Assembly (NCBI GenBank): GCA_009774215.1
Contig: VSNH01000007.1
Location: forward strand, 1-55,046
DNA length: 55,046 nucleotides
Reading direction: 5' to 3'
From: Lachnospiraceae bacterium
GTDB lineage: Bacteria; Bacillota; Clostridia; Lachnospirales; Lachnospiraceae
Shown here: one piece after another, positions 1 to 7,265 of the stretch
How positions within the stretch are numbered: the stretch's first letter is position 1
Layout: the number at the start of each line of letters is the position of its first letter
Notes under the pieces: model-generated
What the model saw: the letters and a program-made list of their open reading frames with translations, nothing else
The model's database searches: none
What the model was told of the DNA's origin: nothing
Translations under genes and position numbers: made by a program

Positions 1-255
1 ATTTCTTACCGGATGCTTCCGGTCACACTGTTTTAATGTGACTGGAGCATCCGCTTCTAATTTGACGGACAACATTTCATTCAGCTTCGTTATATCTCCG
101 AAATTCATTGATTCAGGCACACCATGAAGCAGGGAATAGGCTTTACTGGCAAAGGGATCTATTTCACAATATCCCACCAACTCATACGGTATTTTCAGCC
201 GTTCAAGGGCTTTTTCAAAAGCACCGATCCCGCTGAACAAACTCAAATACTTGAT
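1..255 (-). CDS. DNA cytosine-5 methyltransferase, N-terminal part (runs off the left edge)
   Basis: The reverse strand encodes the start of a C5-cytosine methyltransferase, which methylates cytosine in DNA using SAM. The visible motif I is LSLFSGIGAFEKALERL, followed by a GYCEIDPFA segment typical of motif II. Only about 85 residues are in the window. The start is unclear: an in-frame TGA lies just upstream, a good AGAAGG-type ribosome binding site sits there, and the first plausible codons are non-ATG (ATC/GTT near 255-261, or TTG at 246). An imperfect inverted repeat (GGATGC to GCATCC, about 11-53) lies inside the coding sequence. It is probably an orphan or phage methyltransferase of the integrated element. 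Confidence 0.8.
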   Translation of the reverse strand, partial: MKYLSLFSGIGAFEKALERLKIPYELVGYCEIDPFASKAYSLLHGVPESMNFGDITKLNEMLSVKLEADAPVTLKQCDRKHPVRN

Positions 256-864
256 AACGCTTCACCTTCTTTCTACTGCATAGCAGCCCTTTTATAAAAA
301 TTGTCTATTGTCAGCACCTTGTAAGACTTTGGGAAGGTCTTGCCCTATCAGGTTTCACACTAAAGCCTGAAAACTTGCTATCCAGCAAAGGGATTTTTCA
401 AGCGTTGTTTCCCTTGAACCGCTTCCCCATTTTCTCATTAAAAACCGGGCGAAAACTTGTTGACCAGCACACAATAGACAATGTTTATAAAAGAACTGCT
501 ACTGTTTTTTTTATGGAAAATCAAAGTGCTGTGTCATCTCGCGCGTTGGATTCTTCCGCTTAACAGCTTCTTGTTCTAGGGGTAAAGTGTTGACTGGCTC
601 AACCTATGGTTTTCGTGAACTACTTCCCAAACTATGCTTTCTTGCCCTGCTGTTCCTGCTTTCTTCCAATCCTTTAAGGGAACTTACTTATTCTTCACAC
701 GCTCCGTCTGATATCCGTCAGCCTGACCGCCATGTCACTTGCGTGTAGCCCTCTCGTTGCTTCCCCCTGTCCTGCTTGCTTTGATTTTCCGTCACTCTGC
801 ATTTACACGGGCTTGTGACCGTCCACGGCTGCATTACGGCGGGCCTTGTGGCCCTTATTTCAGG
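256..864 (-). ncRNA. Candidate large structured non-coding RNA of the integrated element
   Basis: A ~600-base stretch between two minus-strand genes has no minus-strand ORF of 60 codons or more, but it has striking pairing potential. GTTGACTG (589-596) is complementary to CAGTCAAC (866-873) and would close a ~285-base domain. Inside that domain are GGGCC-TTGT-GGCCC (841-854) and ACACGC/GCGTGT (697-702 with 741-746). A second domain is closed by a 23-base helix with one mismatch (289-311 with 471-493) enclosing further small hairpins. Size, phage context and ornate folding resemble known large phage RNAs such as ROOL or GOLLD, but I cannot assign a family. Strand is inferred from the flanking genes. 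Confidence 0.5.
289..493. repeat. 23-bp inverted repeat pair, 205 bp end to end
   Basis: Arms at 289-311 and 471-493 match at 22 of 23 positions. Each reads CTTTTATAAA, one variable base pair apart, then ATTGTCTATTGT, from its outer edge. A further AGCAG is shared just outside both arms. The pair is either the closing helix of an RNA domain or the ends of a small MITE-like insertion. Confidence 0.75.
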
Positions 865-1041
865 TCAGTCAACAAAGGTGTGCCGGAAAAAATCATAAAT
901 CCCTATTGTTAAATGACCACTGTAAATCACTTTGCACCTGACTTGATCAATGGCTTCAAGTTCAATGTACTTTGTTTCTGGATATCCTAAAGATTTCATG
1001 GCGGTCTTGACTTCCTGAAACTGGTTTTTGGTATATTTCAT
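865..1041 (-). CDS. Small hypothetical protein, 58 residues
   Basis: This short ORF starts with ATG directly after the stop of the upstream 69-residue gene (TAAATG), so the two are probably translated together. The product begins MKYTKNQFQEVKTAMKSLGY and has no membrane segment or motif that I recognise. Mixed charged and hydrophobic residues suggest a small soluble phage early protein. It is the last gene before the long non-coding stretch. Function unknown. Confidence 0.6.
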   Translation of the reverse strand: MKYTKNQFQEVKTAMKSLGYPETKYIELEAIDQVRCKVIYSGHLTIGIYDFFRHTFVD

Positions 1042-1251
1042 TTATGCTTCCCCTTCCTGCTGTGCTAAGTCTACATAAATTTTGTTGTCATCCTGCCATG
1101 TGAAAGATTCAAGTTCATGGTGCATATATTCCAGAACATTGTCCTGATACCAGTTACCATGTGCAAGTATCTTAAACCCTTCGCTGTGACGAACAAATAT
1201 TTCTGTATCGTCTTTGATCAAACCTATTTCATAAATTTTTTCTAATGTCAT
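1042..1251 (-). CDS. Small hypothetical protein, 69 residues
   Basis: A small acidic protein (begins MTLEKIYEIGLIKDDTEIFV), probably the first gene of the leftward early operon of the element. AAAGGA lies about 11 bases upstream of the ATG. It is transcribed divergently from the XRE repressor, across an intergenic region with operator-like palindromes, so it is likely controlled by that repressor. No domain is recognised. Confidence 0.65.
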   Translation of the reverse strand: MTLEKIYEIGLIKDDTEIFVRHSEGFKILAHGNWYQDNVLEYMHHELESFTWQDDNKIYVDLAQQEGEA

Positions 1252-1291
1252 ATTGTGAACCGTCCTTTCTTTTGTTTAGTTATCTTATCTG

Positions 1292-1368
1292 GTTAAGAAG
1301 TCTTAACTTCATGTCAATCATATCATTTTGTAAAGTACCTGTCAACAACTTTTTTAAGATTTCTTAAC
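1292..1368. promoter_or_regulatory. Two operator-like inverted repeats (GTTAAG-N4-CTTAAC)
   Basis: A perfect inverted repeat GTTAAG-AAGT-CTTAAC lies at 1292-1307. A near copy, TTTAAG-ATTT-CTTAAC, lies at 1353-1368. A third CTTAAC half-site (1395-1400) is inside the repressor promoter spacer. This is the layout expected for binding sites of the adjacent XRE repressor in a lysogeny-type switch. Binding is inferred, not shown. Confidence 0.55.
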
Positions 1369-1384
1369 TTTTTTTCAAGTTAGA

Positions 1385-1413
1385 TTGAAAAATGCTTAAC
1401 TTTGCTTTATAAT
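1385..1413 (+). promoter_or_regulatory. Sigma-A type promoter of the XRE repressor gene
   Basis: TTGAAA at 1385-1390 and a perfect TATAAT at 1408-1413 are separated by 17 bases. A CTTAAC half-site lies within the spacer, suggesting autoregulation. Confidence 0.75.
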
Positions 1414-1447
1414 AAAGGGAAATACAAAAGAAGGGAGAATGATAAAA

Positions 1448-1858
1448 TTGGCTGATACCTTTAGAAATAGGCTGATTGCAGCTATGGAAATACGGGGGAT
1501 GCGGCAAGTAGACCTTGCAGAAAAATCAGGACTTCCAAAAGCACAGATCAGCCAGTATAAAAACGGAAAATATGAACCAATGCAGGATGCACTTTACAAA
1601 CTTGCAAAAGCACTTTCTGTTAATGTTGCATGGCTTATGGGGCATGATGTTCCAATGGAAATAGATCGCCAGCAACTAGAATATGAAGTTGAAATATGCG
1701 ATCTTATAAATAAATGTTACGGAAAAGAAGCATATGCTGTTGTAAAAATGTATCTGGAAATGAATGAAAAAGGACGTAAATTAGCTTTTGACCTTATTTC
1801 TAACCTACATAGCAACCCACAAAATACTGTTTCAGATAGGAAAAAAGAAGCTATGTAA
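1448..1858 (+). CDS. XRE-family (HTH_3) repressor-like regulator
   Basis: The 136-residue product has an N-terminal helix-turn-helix of the lambda-repressor/XRE type (about residues 5-65: MRQVDLAEKSGLPKAQISQYKNG) and a short helical C-terminal part with no peptidase domain. I prefer the TTG start at 1448, because GGGAG at 1433-1437 is correctly spaced for it and only one base from the in-frame ATG at 1439. It faces the leftward early operon across operator-like palindromes, so it is probably the maintenance repressor of the element. It lies in the same direction as DUF4236 and the integrase. Confidence 0.85.
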   Translation: MADTFRNRLIAAMEIRGMRQVDLAEKSGLPKAQISQYKNGKYEPMQDALYKLAKALSVNVAWLMGHDVPMEIDRQQLEYEVEICDLINKCYGKEAYAVVKMYLEMNEKGRKLAFDLISNLHSNPQNTVSDRKKEAM

Positions 1859-1894
1859 TATCAGAAAATGGTAAAATTATCAAGGTAAGATTTT

Positions 1895-2075
1895 AATGTT
1901 ACACTTGTAACAGTAAAAACGCCTATACTACTATATATTTTCTTCAATATTACATTTTTTCTATATTTGCAATATCTCAAATATAAGAATATTACCGTTT
2001 AACTGTTACATCTGTTACAACCGCATAAATAAAGGCTTTTAACTGTTACATCTATCTGTTACAAAGTGTTACAAA
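1895..2075. repeat. Cluster of TGTTAC repeats upstream of the DUF4236 gene
   Basis: At least six TGTTAC units occur here. They include one palindromic pair (TGTTACA-CT-TGTAACA near 1896-1911) and two copies of a 16-base direct repeat (TTTAACTGTTACATCT) at 1998-2013 and 2038-2053. No gene overlaps the cluster. It could be an array of regulator sites or an iteron-like set. The region is AT-rich. Confidence 0.6.
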
Positions 2076-2097
2076 GAAAGAGAGAGAGGAAATGAAA

Positions 2098-2499
2098 ATG
2101 GGATGGAATTTCAGAAAATCAAAAAGTTTAGGTAAAAATTCACGCCTGAACATAGGCAAAAAGAGTATGGGAATAAGTACAGGCATTAAAGGCGCAAGGA
2201 TCAGTGTTAATTCAAAAGGACGTGCCGGATTCAGCATAAGCGCACCGGGCGGCTTTAGATACAGAAAATCATTTAAGATAGGGGGCGGTGGGATTGTTGC
2301 CGGAATATTATCTTTTTTCCTTGCTTTGGGATGGTGGATGGTATTATTCACAATATGGATATTAAAATGGTCTTGTTATCTTTGGTTTATGATATGTAAA
2401 TGGCTTTATATTGGCATACGTTCATTGTGCATATACACATACAAAGGAATTGTTTTCTTGTTTAGGAAAATACTTGAATTTGTTCACAAAGATGAATAA
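2098..2499 (+). CDS. DUF4236 domain membrane protein
   Basis: The N-terminal ~55 residues match the DUF4236 pattern (MGWNFRKSKSLGKNSRLNIGKK, then glycine/serine-rich beta strands ending SAPGGFRYRKS). Two hydrophobic segments follow (about residues 65-95 and 95-125), so the C-terminal half is membrane embedded. I chose the second ATG at 2098 because GAGAGG is eight bases upstream and the family usually begins MGF/MGW. The function of DUF4236 proteins is not known. It sits between the repressor and the integrase of the element. Confidence 0.75.
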   Translation: MGWNFRKSKSLGKNSRLNIGKKSMGISTGIKGARISVNSKGRAGFSISAPGGFRYRKSFKIGGGGIVAGILSFFLALGWWMVLFTIWILKWSCYLWFMICKWLYIGIRSLCIYTYKGIVFLFRKILEFVHKDE

Positions 2500-2506
2500 T
2501 AAAAAA

Positions 2507-2541
2507 AAGCAGAACGCCAGTAGTTACCAGCTACCAGCGTT
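2507..2541. terminator. Hairpin after the DUF4236 gene
   Basis: An inverted repeat, GAACGC-CA-GTAG-N7-CTAC-CA-GCGTTC, follows the DUF4236 stop codon. There is no long T run after it, so it could be a weak terminator or simply a structured spacer. Confidence 0.35.
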
Positions 2542-2559
2542 CCAGTCACTAACCATTTA

Positions 2560-2614
2560 CAGAATGAAATGATCAGCACTTGCACCGCTATTATACCATT
2601 TCATTCTGTTTTTC
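2560..2614 (+). promoter_or_regulatory. 13-bp perfect inverted repeat with T run, in the integrase leader
   Basis: ACAGAATGAAATG (2560-2572) pairs perfectly with CATTTCATTCTGT (2598-2610), followed by TTTT. The shape is that of an intrinsic terminator or attenuator placed directly before the integrase ribosome binding site at about 2624. It may stop read-through from the repressor side or control integrase expression. Confidence 0.55.
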
Positions 2615-2637
2615 ACAATGCAGAAAGGAATGATTTT

Positions 2638-3654
2638 ATGTCAAGACGGAATCCAAACGGTTACGGATGCGTAACCAAACTATCAGGGAAGCGTTCACGC
2701 CCCTATGTAGTCAAGGTCACTGTATACGATCAGGAAGGACACGCCAGACAAGCCCCTGTTGCTTATGCACCCACAAAGACGGAAGCCCTGATCTTGCTGG
2801 CCCAGTATAATGACAACCCGTGGGAGATTGACCGGGAGAAGGTCACGCTTGCGGTTCTATATCAACGCTGGCTGAAAATAAAAGCCCCAAAACTAGGAAC
2901 TTCAACGCAAAGTTCCCTAAAATCAGCTTTCAATCACTGTTCAAAATATTACGGCCTGAAATACCGCAATCTGAAAGCCTATCAGATGCAGGACTGCATT
3001 GACGGATGCGGAAAAGGATATTCTACACAATGGGCTATAAAAAATCTGTTTGGACACCTTGACCGCTTTGCTTTTGAAATGAATATCATTGACAAAATGT
3101 ATTCACAGATAACCACGGCCCCGCCGATACCAGACACTAAACGGGAACCGTTCACGCCTGAACAGATAGCCGATTTATGGAAAATAGCTGATCAGCAATG
3201 GGCTGACACGGTTCTGATTTACATTTATACAGGTTTCCGGCTTACCGAATTACTGAACATGAGAGCTGAACAGGTGAACATTGCTGAACGCTATCTTCAA
3301 GGCGGTGTGAAAAGCACTTCCGGCAAAGGGCGCATTGTACCAGTGCATCCCCGGATATGGCCTTTTGTTGAAAAGCGGATCCAGTCAGGTGATCCCTATC
3401 TGTTCAGTTATCAGGGAAAGAAAATTTCACAAACAAAATATTATACGTTCTGGAATGAGGTTATGGAGAAGATAGGGGCTGATAAAACACCGCATGAAGC
3501 AAGGCATACTTTTGAAACATTACTTGACAACGCCGGGGGAAACAGGAAGTGTATTGATATGTTGATGGGCCACAAGTCTAAGGACGTGGGAAACAGGGTA
3601 TACAATCATAAAACCCTGAAACAGCTGCGCCAGACTATTGAACTTTTGCACTAA
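2638..3654 (+). CDS. int: Tyrosine recombinase / integrase
   Basis: This 338-residue site-specific recombinase would integrate and excise the element. The N-terminal arm-binding part (MSRRNPNGYGCVTKL) is followed by a SAM-like core-binding domain and a catalytic domain. The catalytic set is visible: Arg in TGFRLTELL, the Lys region VKSTSGKGR, His-x-x-Arg in HEARHTF, His in MGHKS, and the nucleophile Tyr in NRVYNHKT near the end. I start at ATG 2638 because AAAGGA lies 8-9 bases upstream. The longer reading frame from 2569 begins inside the leader palindrome. The gene is the last one of the element, next to chromosomal genes, so an attachment site probably lies just downstream. Confidence 0.93.
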   Translation: MSRRNPNGYGCVTKLSGKRSRPYVVKVTVYDQEGHARQAPVAYAPTKTEALILLAQYNDNPWEIDREKVTLAVLYQRWLKIKAPKLGTSTQSSLKSAFNHCSKYYGLKYRNLKAYQMQDCIDGCGKGYSTQWAIKNLFGHLDRFAFEMNIIDKMYSQITTAPPIPDTKREPFTPEQIADLWKIADQQWADTVLIYIYTGFRLTELLNMRAEQVNIAERYLQGGVKSTSGKGRIVPVHPRIWPFVEKRIQSGDPYLFSYQGKKISQTKYYTFWNEVMEKIGADKTPHEARHTFETLLDNAGGNRKCIDMLMGHKSKDVGNRVYNHKTLKQLRQTIELLH

Positions 3655-3676
3655 ACCAGTAACAAATTAGAAACAG

Positions 3677-3718
3677 AAAAAGCCGGAAACGCTGTATTTT
3701 CAGGCGTTCCCGGCTTTT
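3677..3718. terminator. Intrinsic terminator downstream of the integrase, probably bidirectional
   Basis: AAAAGCCGGAAACGC pairs with GCGTTCCCGGCTTTT around a short loop. A-rich and T-rich flanks on both sides let it act in both directions. It separates the integrase from the convergent MATE gene. Confidence 0.85.
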
Positions 3719-3786
3719 GGAAAATCATTATATCATCTATGCGGAATAAGTAAAAGCGCCTTCCTTTCCCGCCCTGTTTTACCCCA

Positions 3787-5118
3787 TCAGTACCCATACC
3801 TTTTCCTGTATTTAAGGAACATAACCGCCGACAATGCGAGCGCCATCAGCTCCGCCGCAGGCGTTGCCAGCCAGATCCCGTTCACGCCCAGAATCAAAGG
3901 CAGTACGACCATGGTAACCAGCATAAAAACAAAGGATCTCGAGAATGCGAGCACCGCCGATACCACGCCGTTTGACAGGGCGGTAAACATGCCGCTGGCA
4001 AAAATATTAAATCCGATAAATAAAAGCGCGATGGTACAGATCCGGTTTCCCGTCACCGCCAGATCGTACACCGGATTATCCGGGCGTGCAAACACGGACA
4101 CCAGCGGTTTTGTCAGCAGGAAGGATGCCGCAACCGTCACGAGGGAAATCTCCGCAATCACCCTTATGCTGACCGCCACCAGCTTTTTCAGTTTTTCGTG
4201 GTTCTGCTCCCCGTAGTAGTAGCTGATCATAGGTGCCACGCCGTAGGAATAGCCGGTATACAGGGAACTTGCAAACATCAGCACGTACATGATGATTGTA
4301 ACCGCCGCCACGCCGTCCTCACCCACATAATGCAGCATCGTCCAGTTAAACATCATGGTGATGATGCCTGTCACAAGCGCGGTCGCCATCTCCGAGCAGC
4401 CGTTTGCCGCCGCGCTTGTTAGGACTTTCAACCGGAACGCAGGCTTCTTAAAGTGCAGCAGGCTCTTTTTCCTGCTAAAAACAAACAGTCCCACAACAGC
4501 CGTCACGGAATAGCCAAGCCCCGTCGCAATCGCCGCCCCGCTGATCCCCATGTCAAATCCGGCAATAAACACATAGTCGAGCGCCATATTCAGAACACCG
4601 CCCGTCACGGAACAGATCAGGGAAAGGGTTGCCTTCTCACTGGCAATCATATACAGTGTGAAATTGTTCATCAGAAGAATCGGCACCGTAAACACAAGAT
4701 AACGGCTCAAATATTCCACACAGTACCCTTCCACATCCGCGGAAAGATTCATCCCCGCAAAAATATGGTTCATCGCCAGATATCCCACGGCGCACATAAC
4801 AATCCCCACAATGACATTCACTATGATTAAAAAAGTAAAGTCCTCCTTAGCCTCGTCAGCCTTCTGCTCCCCCATCTTTTTCATAATGACTGCGCTGCCG
4901 CCGGTGGCAAGCATGGTAGAGATCGCCGTCACAAGCTGGATGATAGGCGCGGTCAGATTGATCGCCGAGAGCGCGTTTGTGCCGATCAGATTGGATACAA
5001 ACAGGCCATCCACCATCGTGTAAAAGGACATAAACACAGTCATGGCAATGGTAGGCACGGCGAATTTCAAGATGTTTTTTAAAGTTACAGGTTTTTCATA
5101 TACATTTTGTTGTTCCAT
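3787..5118 (-). CDS. MATE-family multidrug/cation antiporter
   Basis: This 443-residue integral membrane protein has about 12 hydrophobic segments arranged as two similar halves, as in MATE transporters that export drugs or metabolites in exchange for Na+ or H+. Typical family features include the N-terminal VPTIAMTVFMSFYTMVDGLF helix and the GGVLNMALDYVFI segment. It starts 39 bases after the serine hydrolase stop and shares its MerR-type promoter, so the two form an operon. The substrate is unknown. Confidence 0.92.
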   Translation of the reverse strand: MEQQNVYEKPVTLKNILKFAVPTIAMTVFMSFYTMVDGLFVSNLIGTNALSAINLTAPIIQLVTAISTMLATGGSAVIMKKMGEQKADEAKEDFTFLIIVNVIVGIVMCAVGYLAMNHIFAGMNLSADVEGYCVEYLSRYLVFTVPILLMNNFTLYMIASEKATLSLICSVTGGVLNMALDYVFIAGFDMGISGAAIATGLGYSVTAVVGLFVFSRKKSLLHFKKPAFRLKVLTSAAANGCSEMATALVTGIITMMFNWTMLHYVGEDGVAAVTIIMYVLMFASSLYTGYSYGVAPMISYYYGEQNHEKLKKLVAVSIRVIAEISLVTVAASFLLTKPLVSVFARPDNPVYDLAVTGNRICTIALLFIGFNIFASGMFTALSNGVVSAVLAFSRSFVFMLVTMVVLPLILGVNGIWLATPAAELMALALSAVMFLKYRKRYGY

Positions 5119-5157
5119 ATCCGATTCCTCCCCTGTTCTGCTTTTCAGAGTTCACGC

Positions 5158-6336
5158 TTACGCGATGCCATCCGCAATGGCACGGAAGAACGCTACGTGC
5201 TTCAGTTCGTAACCCTTTTCCATGAAATCCGGGTCGGCGCTTGTTTTCACGATGATCACCCTGTTGGACGGATTGACGTAAATCCATTGTCCATAAACAC
5301 CGATTGCCATAAACTCTCCCTGATCCCCCTCGGGAACCCACCACTGATAACCGTACCCGATGGCGTTGTAAGCGTCAAAATTTGACCCCGGTTTCGCGTA
5401 CGCCTCGCTGATATCAAGACTGTCGCGCACCCATTCTCCTGGCAGAATCTGCTCCCCATTATAGCTTCCCTCGTTCAGATAAAGCCTTGCGAAACGGGCG
5501 TAGTCCCGAAGGCTGACGCTTAAGCCTCCCATCGCAAGCTCCTTTCCATTGCTCAGTGTCCAGTATGCGTCGTGCTCTGCGCCAATCCGTTTCCACAGAT
5601 TTTTCTCCATATATTCCGCCAGACTGTATCCCGTTGCGTTGACAATCACCTGCCCCAGAATTTCCGTGTTGATGCTCAGATATCTGCGGTATGTGTACGG
5701 CGGCTCCTGCACCCCGTATTTTGAAATCACTTTCATCGCCGGAAATCCCAGAAGTGTCCGTATGGAAAACCCGCTCATGTCTTTCTCCTCGTCAAAGTCG
5801 ATCCCGGAAGCCATTTTCAGACAGGCGCGGATGGGTATCTTTTCCAATTCCGTACCCACAAATTCCGGGATATATTTTCCAATGGGATCGTCCACACTTC
5901 CCACATCCCCTTTTGCGACAGCGATCCCAAACAGGGCGGACACAAAGGATTTTCCCATGGAATTGGAAGAAAACAGGGTGCCCTCCCCACCGCCGAAAAA
6001 GTATTTCTCATACTTGATCACGTCGTCCTTTACCACAATCATCGCGGAAGTTTCCGTGTCCTCCATAAATTTTTCACAGGGAAAAAACACATCCTGATAA
6101 GTAAAACCGTCCGTCAGCGCTATATCATCTTCCTTTGCAAAAGAGAAGACGTGCTCTCCCCTGCTGATTTTCTTCGTCGGCTGAATCTCCGGGGTATGCT
6201 GAAACGTATGCGCCAGATTTTTATCCTTGAAGCTGTTCAGCGACTGATACAATGTTTTTATCTTTTTCCCGAAAGAAATCCCCACCACTCCAACTGCCGC
6301 AGCCGCACCGACCACAATCACACTTGTTTTTTTCAT
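5158..6336 (-). CDS. Beta-lactamase-fold serine hydrolase, membrane-anchored
   Basis: The 392-residue protein has an N-terminal hydrophobic anchor (VIVVGAAAAVGVVGISF), then a class C beta-lactamase/penicillin-binding-protein-like domain (PF00144 type). The active-site S-x-x-K is visible as SNSMGKS near residue 127, and a YLSIN segment fits the second catalytic motif. It probably acts outside the membrane on an ester or amide; resistance to a beta-lactam is not implied. It is the first gene of the operon with the MATE exporter, behind a 19-base-spacer MerR promoter. Confidence 0.85.
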   Translation of the reverse strand: MKKTSVIVVGAAAAVGVVGISFGKKIKTLYQSLNSFKDKNLAHTFQHTPEIQPTKKISRGEHVFSFAKEDDIALTDGFTYQDVFFPCEKFMEDTETSAMIVVKDDVIKYEKYFFGGGEGTLFSSNSMGKSFVSALFGIAVAKGDVGSVDDPIGKYIPEFVGTELEKIPIRACLKMASGIDFDEEKDMSGFSIRTLLGFPAMKVISKYGVQEPPYTYRRYLSINTEILGQVIVNATGYSLAEYMEKNLWKRIGAEHDAYWTLSNGKELAMGGLSVSLRDYARFARLYLNEGSYNGEQILPGEWVRDSLDISEAYAKPGSNFDAYNAIGYGYQWWVPEGDQGEFMAIGVYGQWIYVNPSNRVIIVKTSADPDFMEKGYELKHVAFFRAIADGIA

Positions 6337-6379
6337 CTTATTTCCTCCTTTTTCCTTGTTTTTTACTTCCGTTTAGAGT

Positions 6380-6410
6380 ATCATAAACCGTACAGTAACT
6401 GTACGGTCAA
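6380..6410 (-). promoter_or_regulatory. MerR-type promoter with 21-bp palindrome driving serine hydrolase and MATE
   Basis: On the minus strand TTGACC (6405-6410) and TATGAT (6380-6385) are separated by 19 bases, longer than the normal 17. A perfect palindrome with ten-base arms ACCGTACAGT around a central A (6387-6407) fills the spacer. This is the hallmark of promoters activated by MerR-family regulators through DNA distortion, and a MerR gene lies immediately on the other side. Confidence 0.88.
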
Positions 6411-6442
6411 GAGAAATAAGAAAAATTTTATGGAGGAAAATC

Positions 6443-7261
6443 GTGAATAAAAAAAGCGGCCTTCTCACCATCGGCCAGTTTGCGGCCATGCACGGAATCA
6501 ACAAAAAAACCTTGATGTGGTATGATGAAATCGGCTTATTTAAGCCCGCTGCCATCAATTCCGATAACGGATACCGCTGTTACACCTATCACCAAAGCCC
6601 TGTTCTGGAAACCATTCTGCTGCTGCGGGAACTGGATGTGTCCCTTTCGGAAATACAGGACTTTATGAAACACCGTTCCGCCGAAAATATGAAAGCTCTT
6701 TTAGAGGAGCAAATTACCAACCTGGATCGGCAGATTACCCATTTGCAGGCAGTGCGCACCTCTCTATGCACGCACCGTCAGCATATGGACACGCTGCTGA
6801 CCATGAATCTGTCTGAAATCAGTGTCATAGAAAAAGAAGAACGCTGTCTGATCACAGTAGACGTGAACGAAGATACCTCCTTTGAGGAGGAAGTAGAACT
6901 AATTACAGCCGAGACGGAAAAATACCATCTCGGCCGGCTGCACGAAGCCTCCTACGGCTCCATGATTCCCGTTTCCAGTCTGAAAAGCGGAAACTACGAC
7001 GACTATTCCATGCTTTTTATCGAAATGCCATTTCTCGCATACGAACCCGGACTGCACCAGCCTCCCGGCGGAAAATACCTGCGGGCTTTCCACAAAGGAA
7101 GCTGGGATGAAATACCGGAGCGATATGTGGAAATCCTCGACTATGCCGAAAAGCATAGTCTGCCGCTCCACGGATTTTCCTATGAAATGGGTATCAATGA
7201 AAACGTCATCGACAAAGTCGAAGATTACATCGTACAGATCGAGATACCCATTGCCGAATGA
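6443..7261 (+). CDS. MerR-family transcriptional regulator with GyrI-like effector domain
   Basis: The 272-residue protein starts with a MerR winged helix (LLTIGQFAAMHGINKKTLMWYDEIGLFKPA, about residues 5-75), continues with a dimerisation coiled coil (80-125) and ends in a ~150-residue domain like the GyrI/BmrR ligand-binding fold (PGGKYLRAFHKGSWDEI). The GTG start at 6443 has GGAGG correctly spaced. It is divergent from the hydrolase-MATE operon and adjacent to its 19-base-spacer promoter, so it probably activates that operon on binding a hydrophobic or cationic ligand, by analogy with BmrR. Confidence 0.9.
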   Translation: MNKKSGLLTIGQFAAMHGINKKTLMWYDEIGLFKPAAINSDNGYRCYTYHQSPVLETILLLRELDVSLSEIQDFMKHRSAENMKALLEEQITNLDRQITHLQAVRTSLCTHRQHMDTLLTMNLSEISVIEKEERCLITVDVNEDTSFEEEVELITAETEKYHLGRLHEASYGSMIPVSSLKSGNYDDYSMLFIEMPFLAYEPGLHQPPGGKYLRAFHKGSWDEIPERYVEILDYAEKHSLPLHGFSYEMGINENVIDKVEDYIVQIEIPIAE

Positions 7262-7265
7262 GACT

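Noticed and set aside
375..563. 62-codon plus-strand ORF in the 256-864 spacer
   Set aside because: It runs through the palindromic region, has no good ribosome binding site and is against the direction of the flanking genes. The RNA interpretation explains the sequence better.
256..864. Group II intron
   Set aside because: I looked for a GUGYG 5' end, a domain V hairpin and a maturase frame. No intron-encoded protein or convincing domain V was seen.
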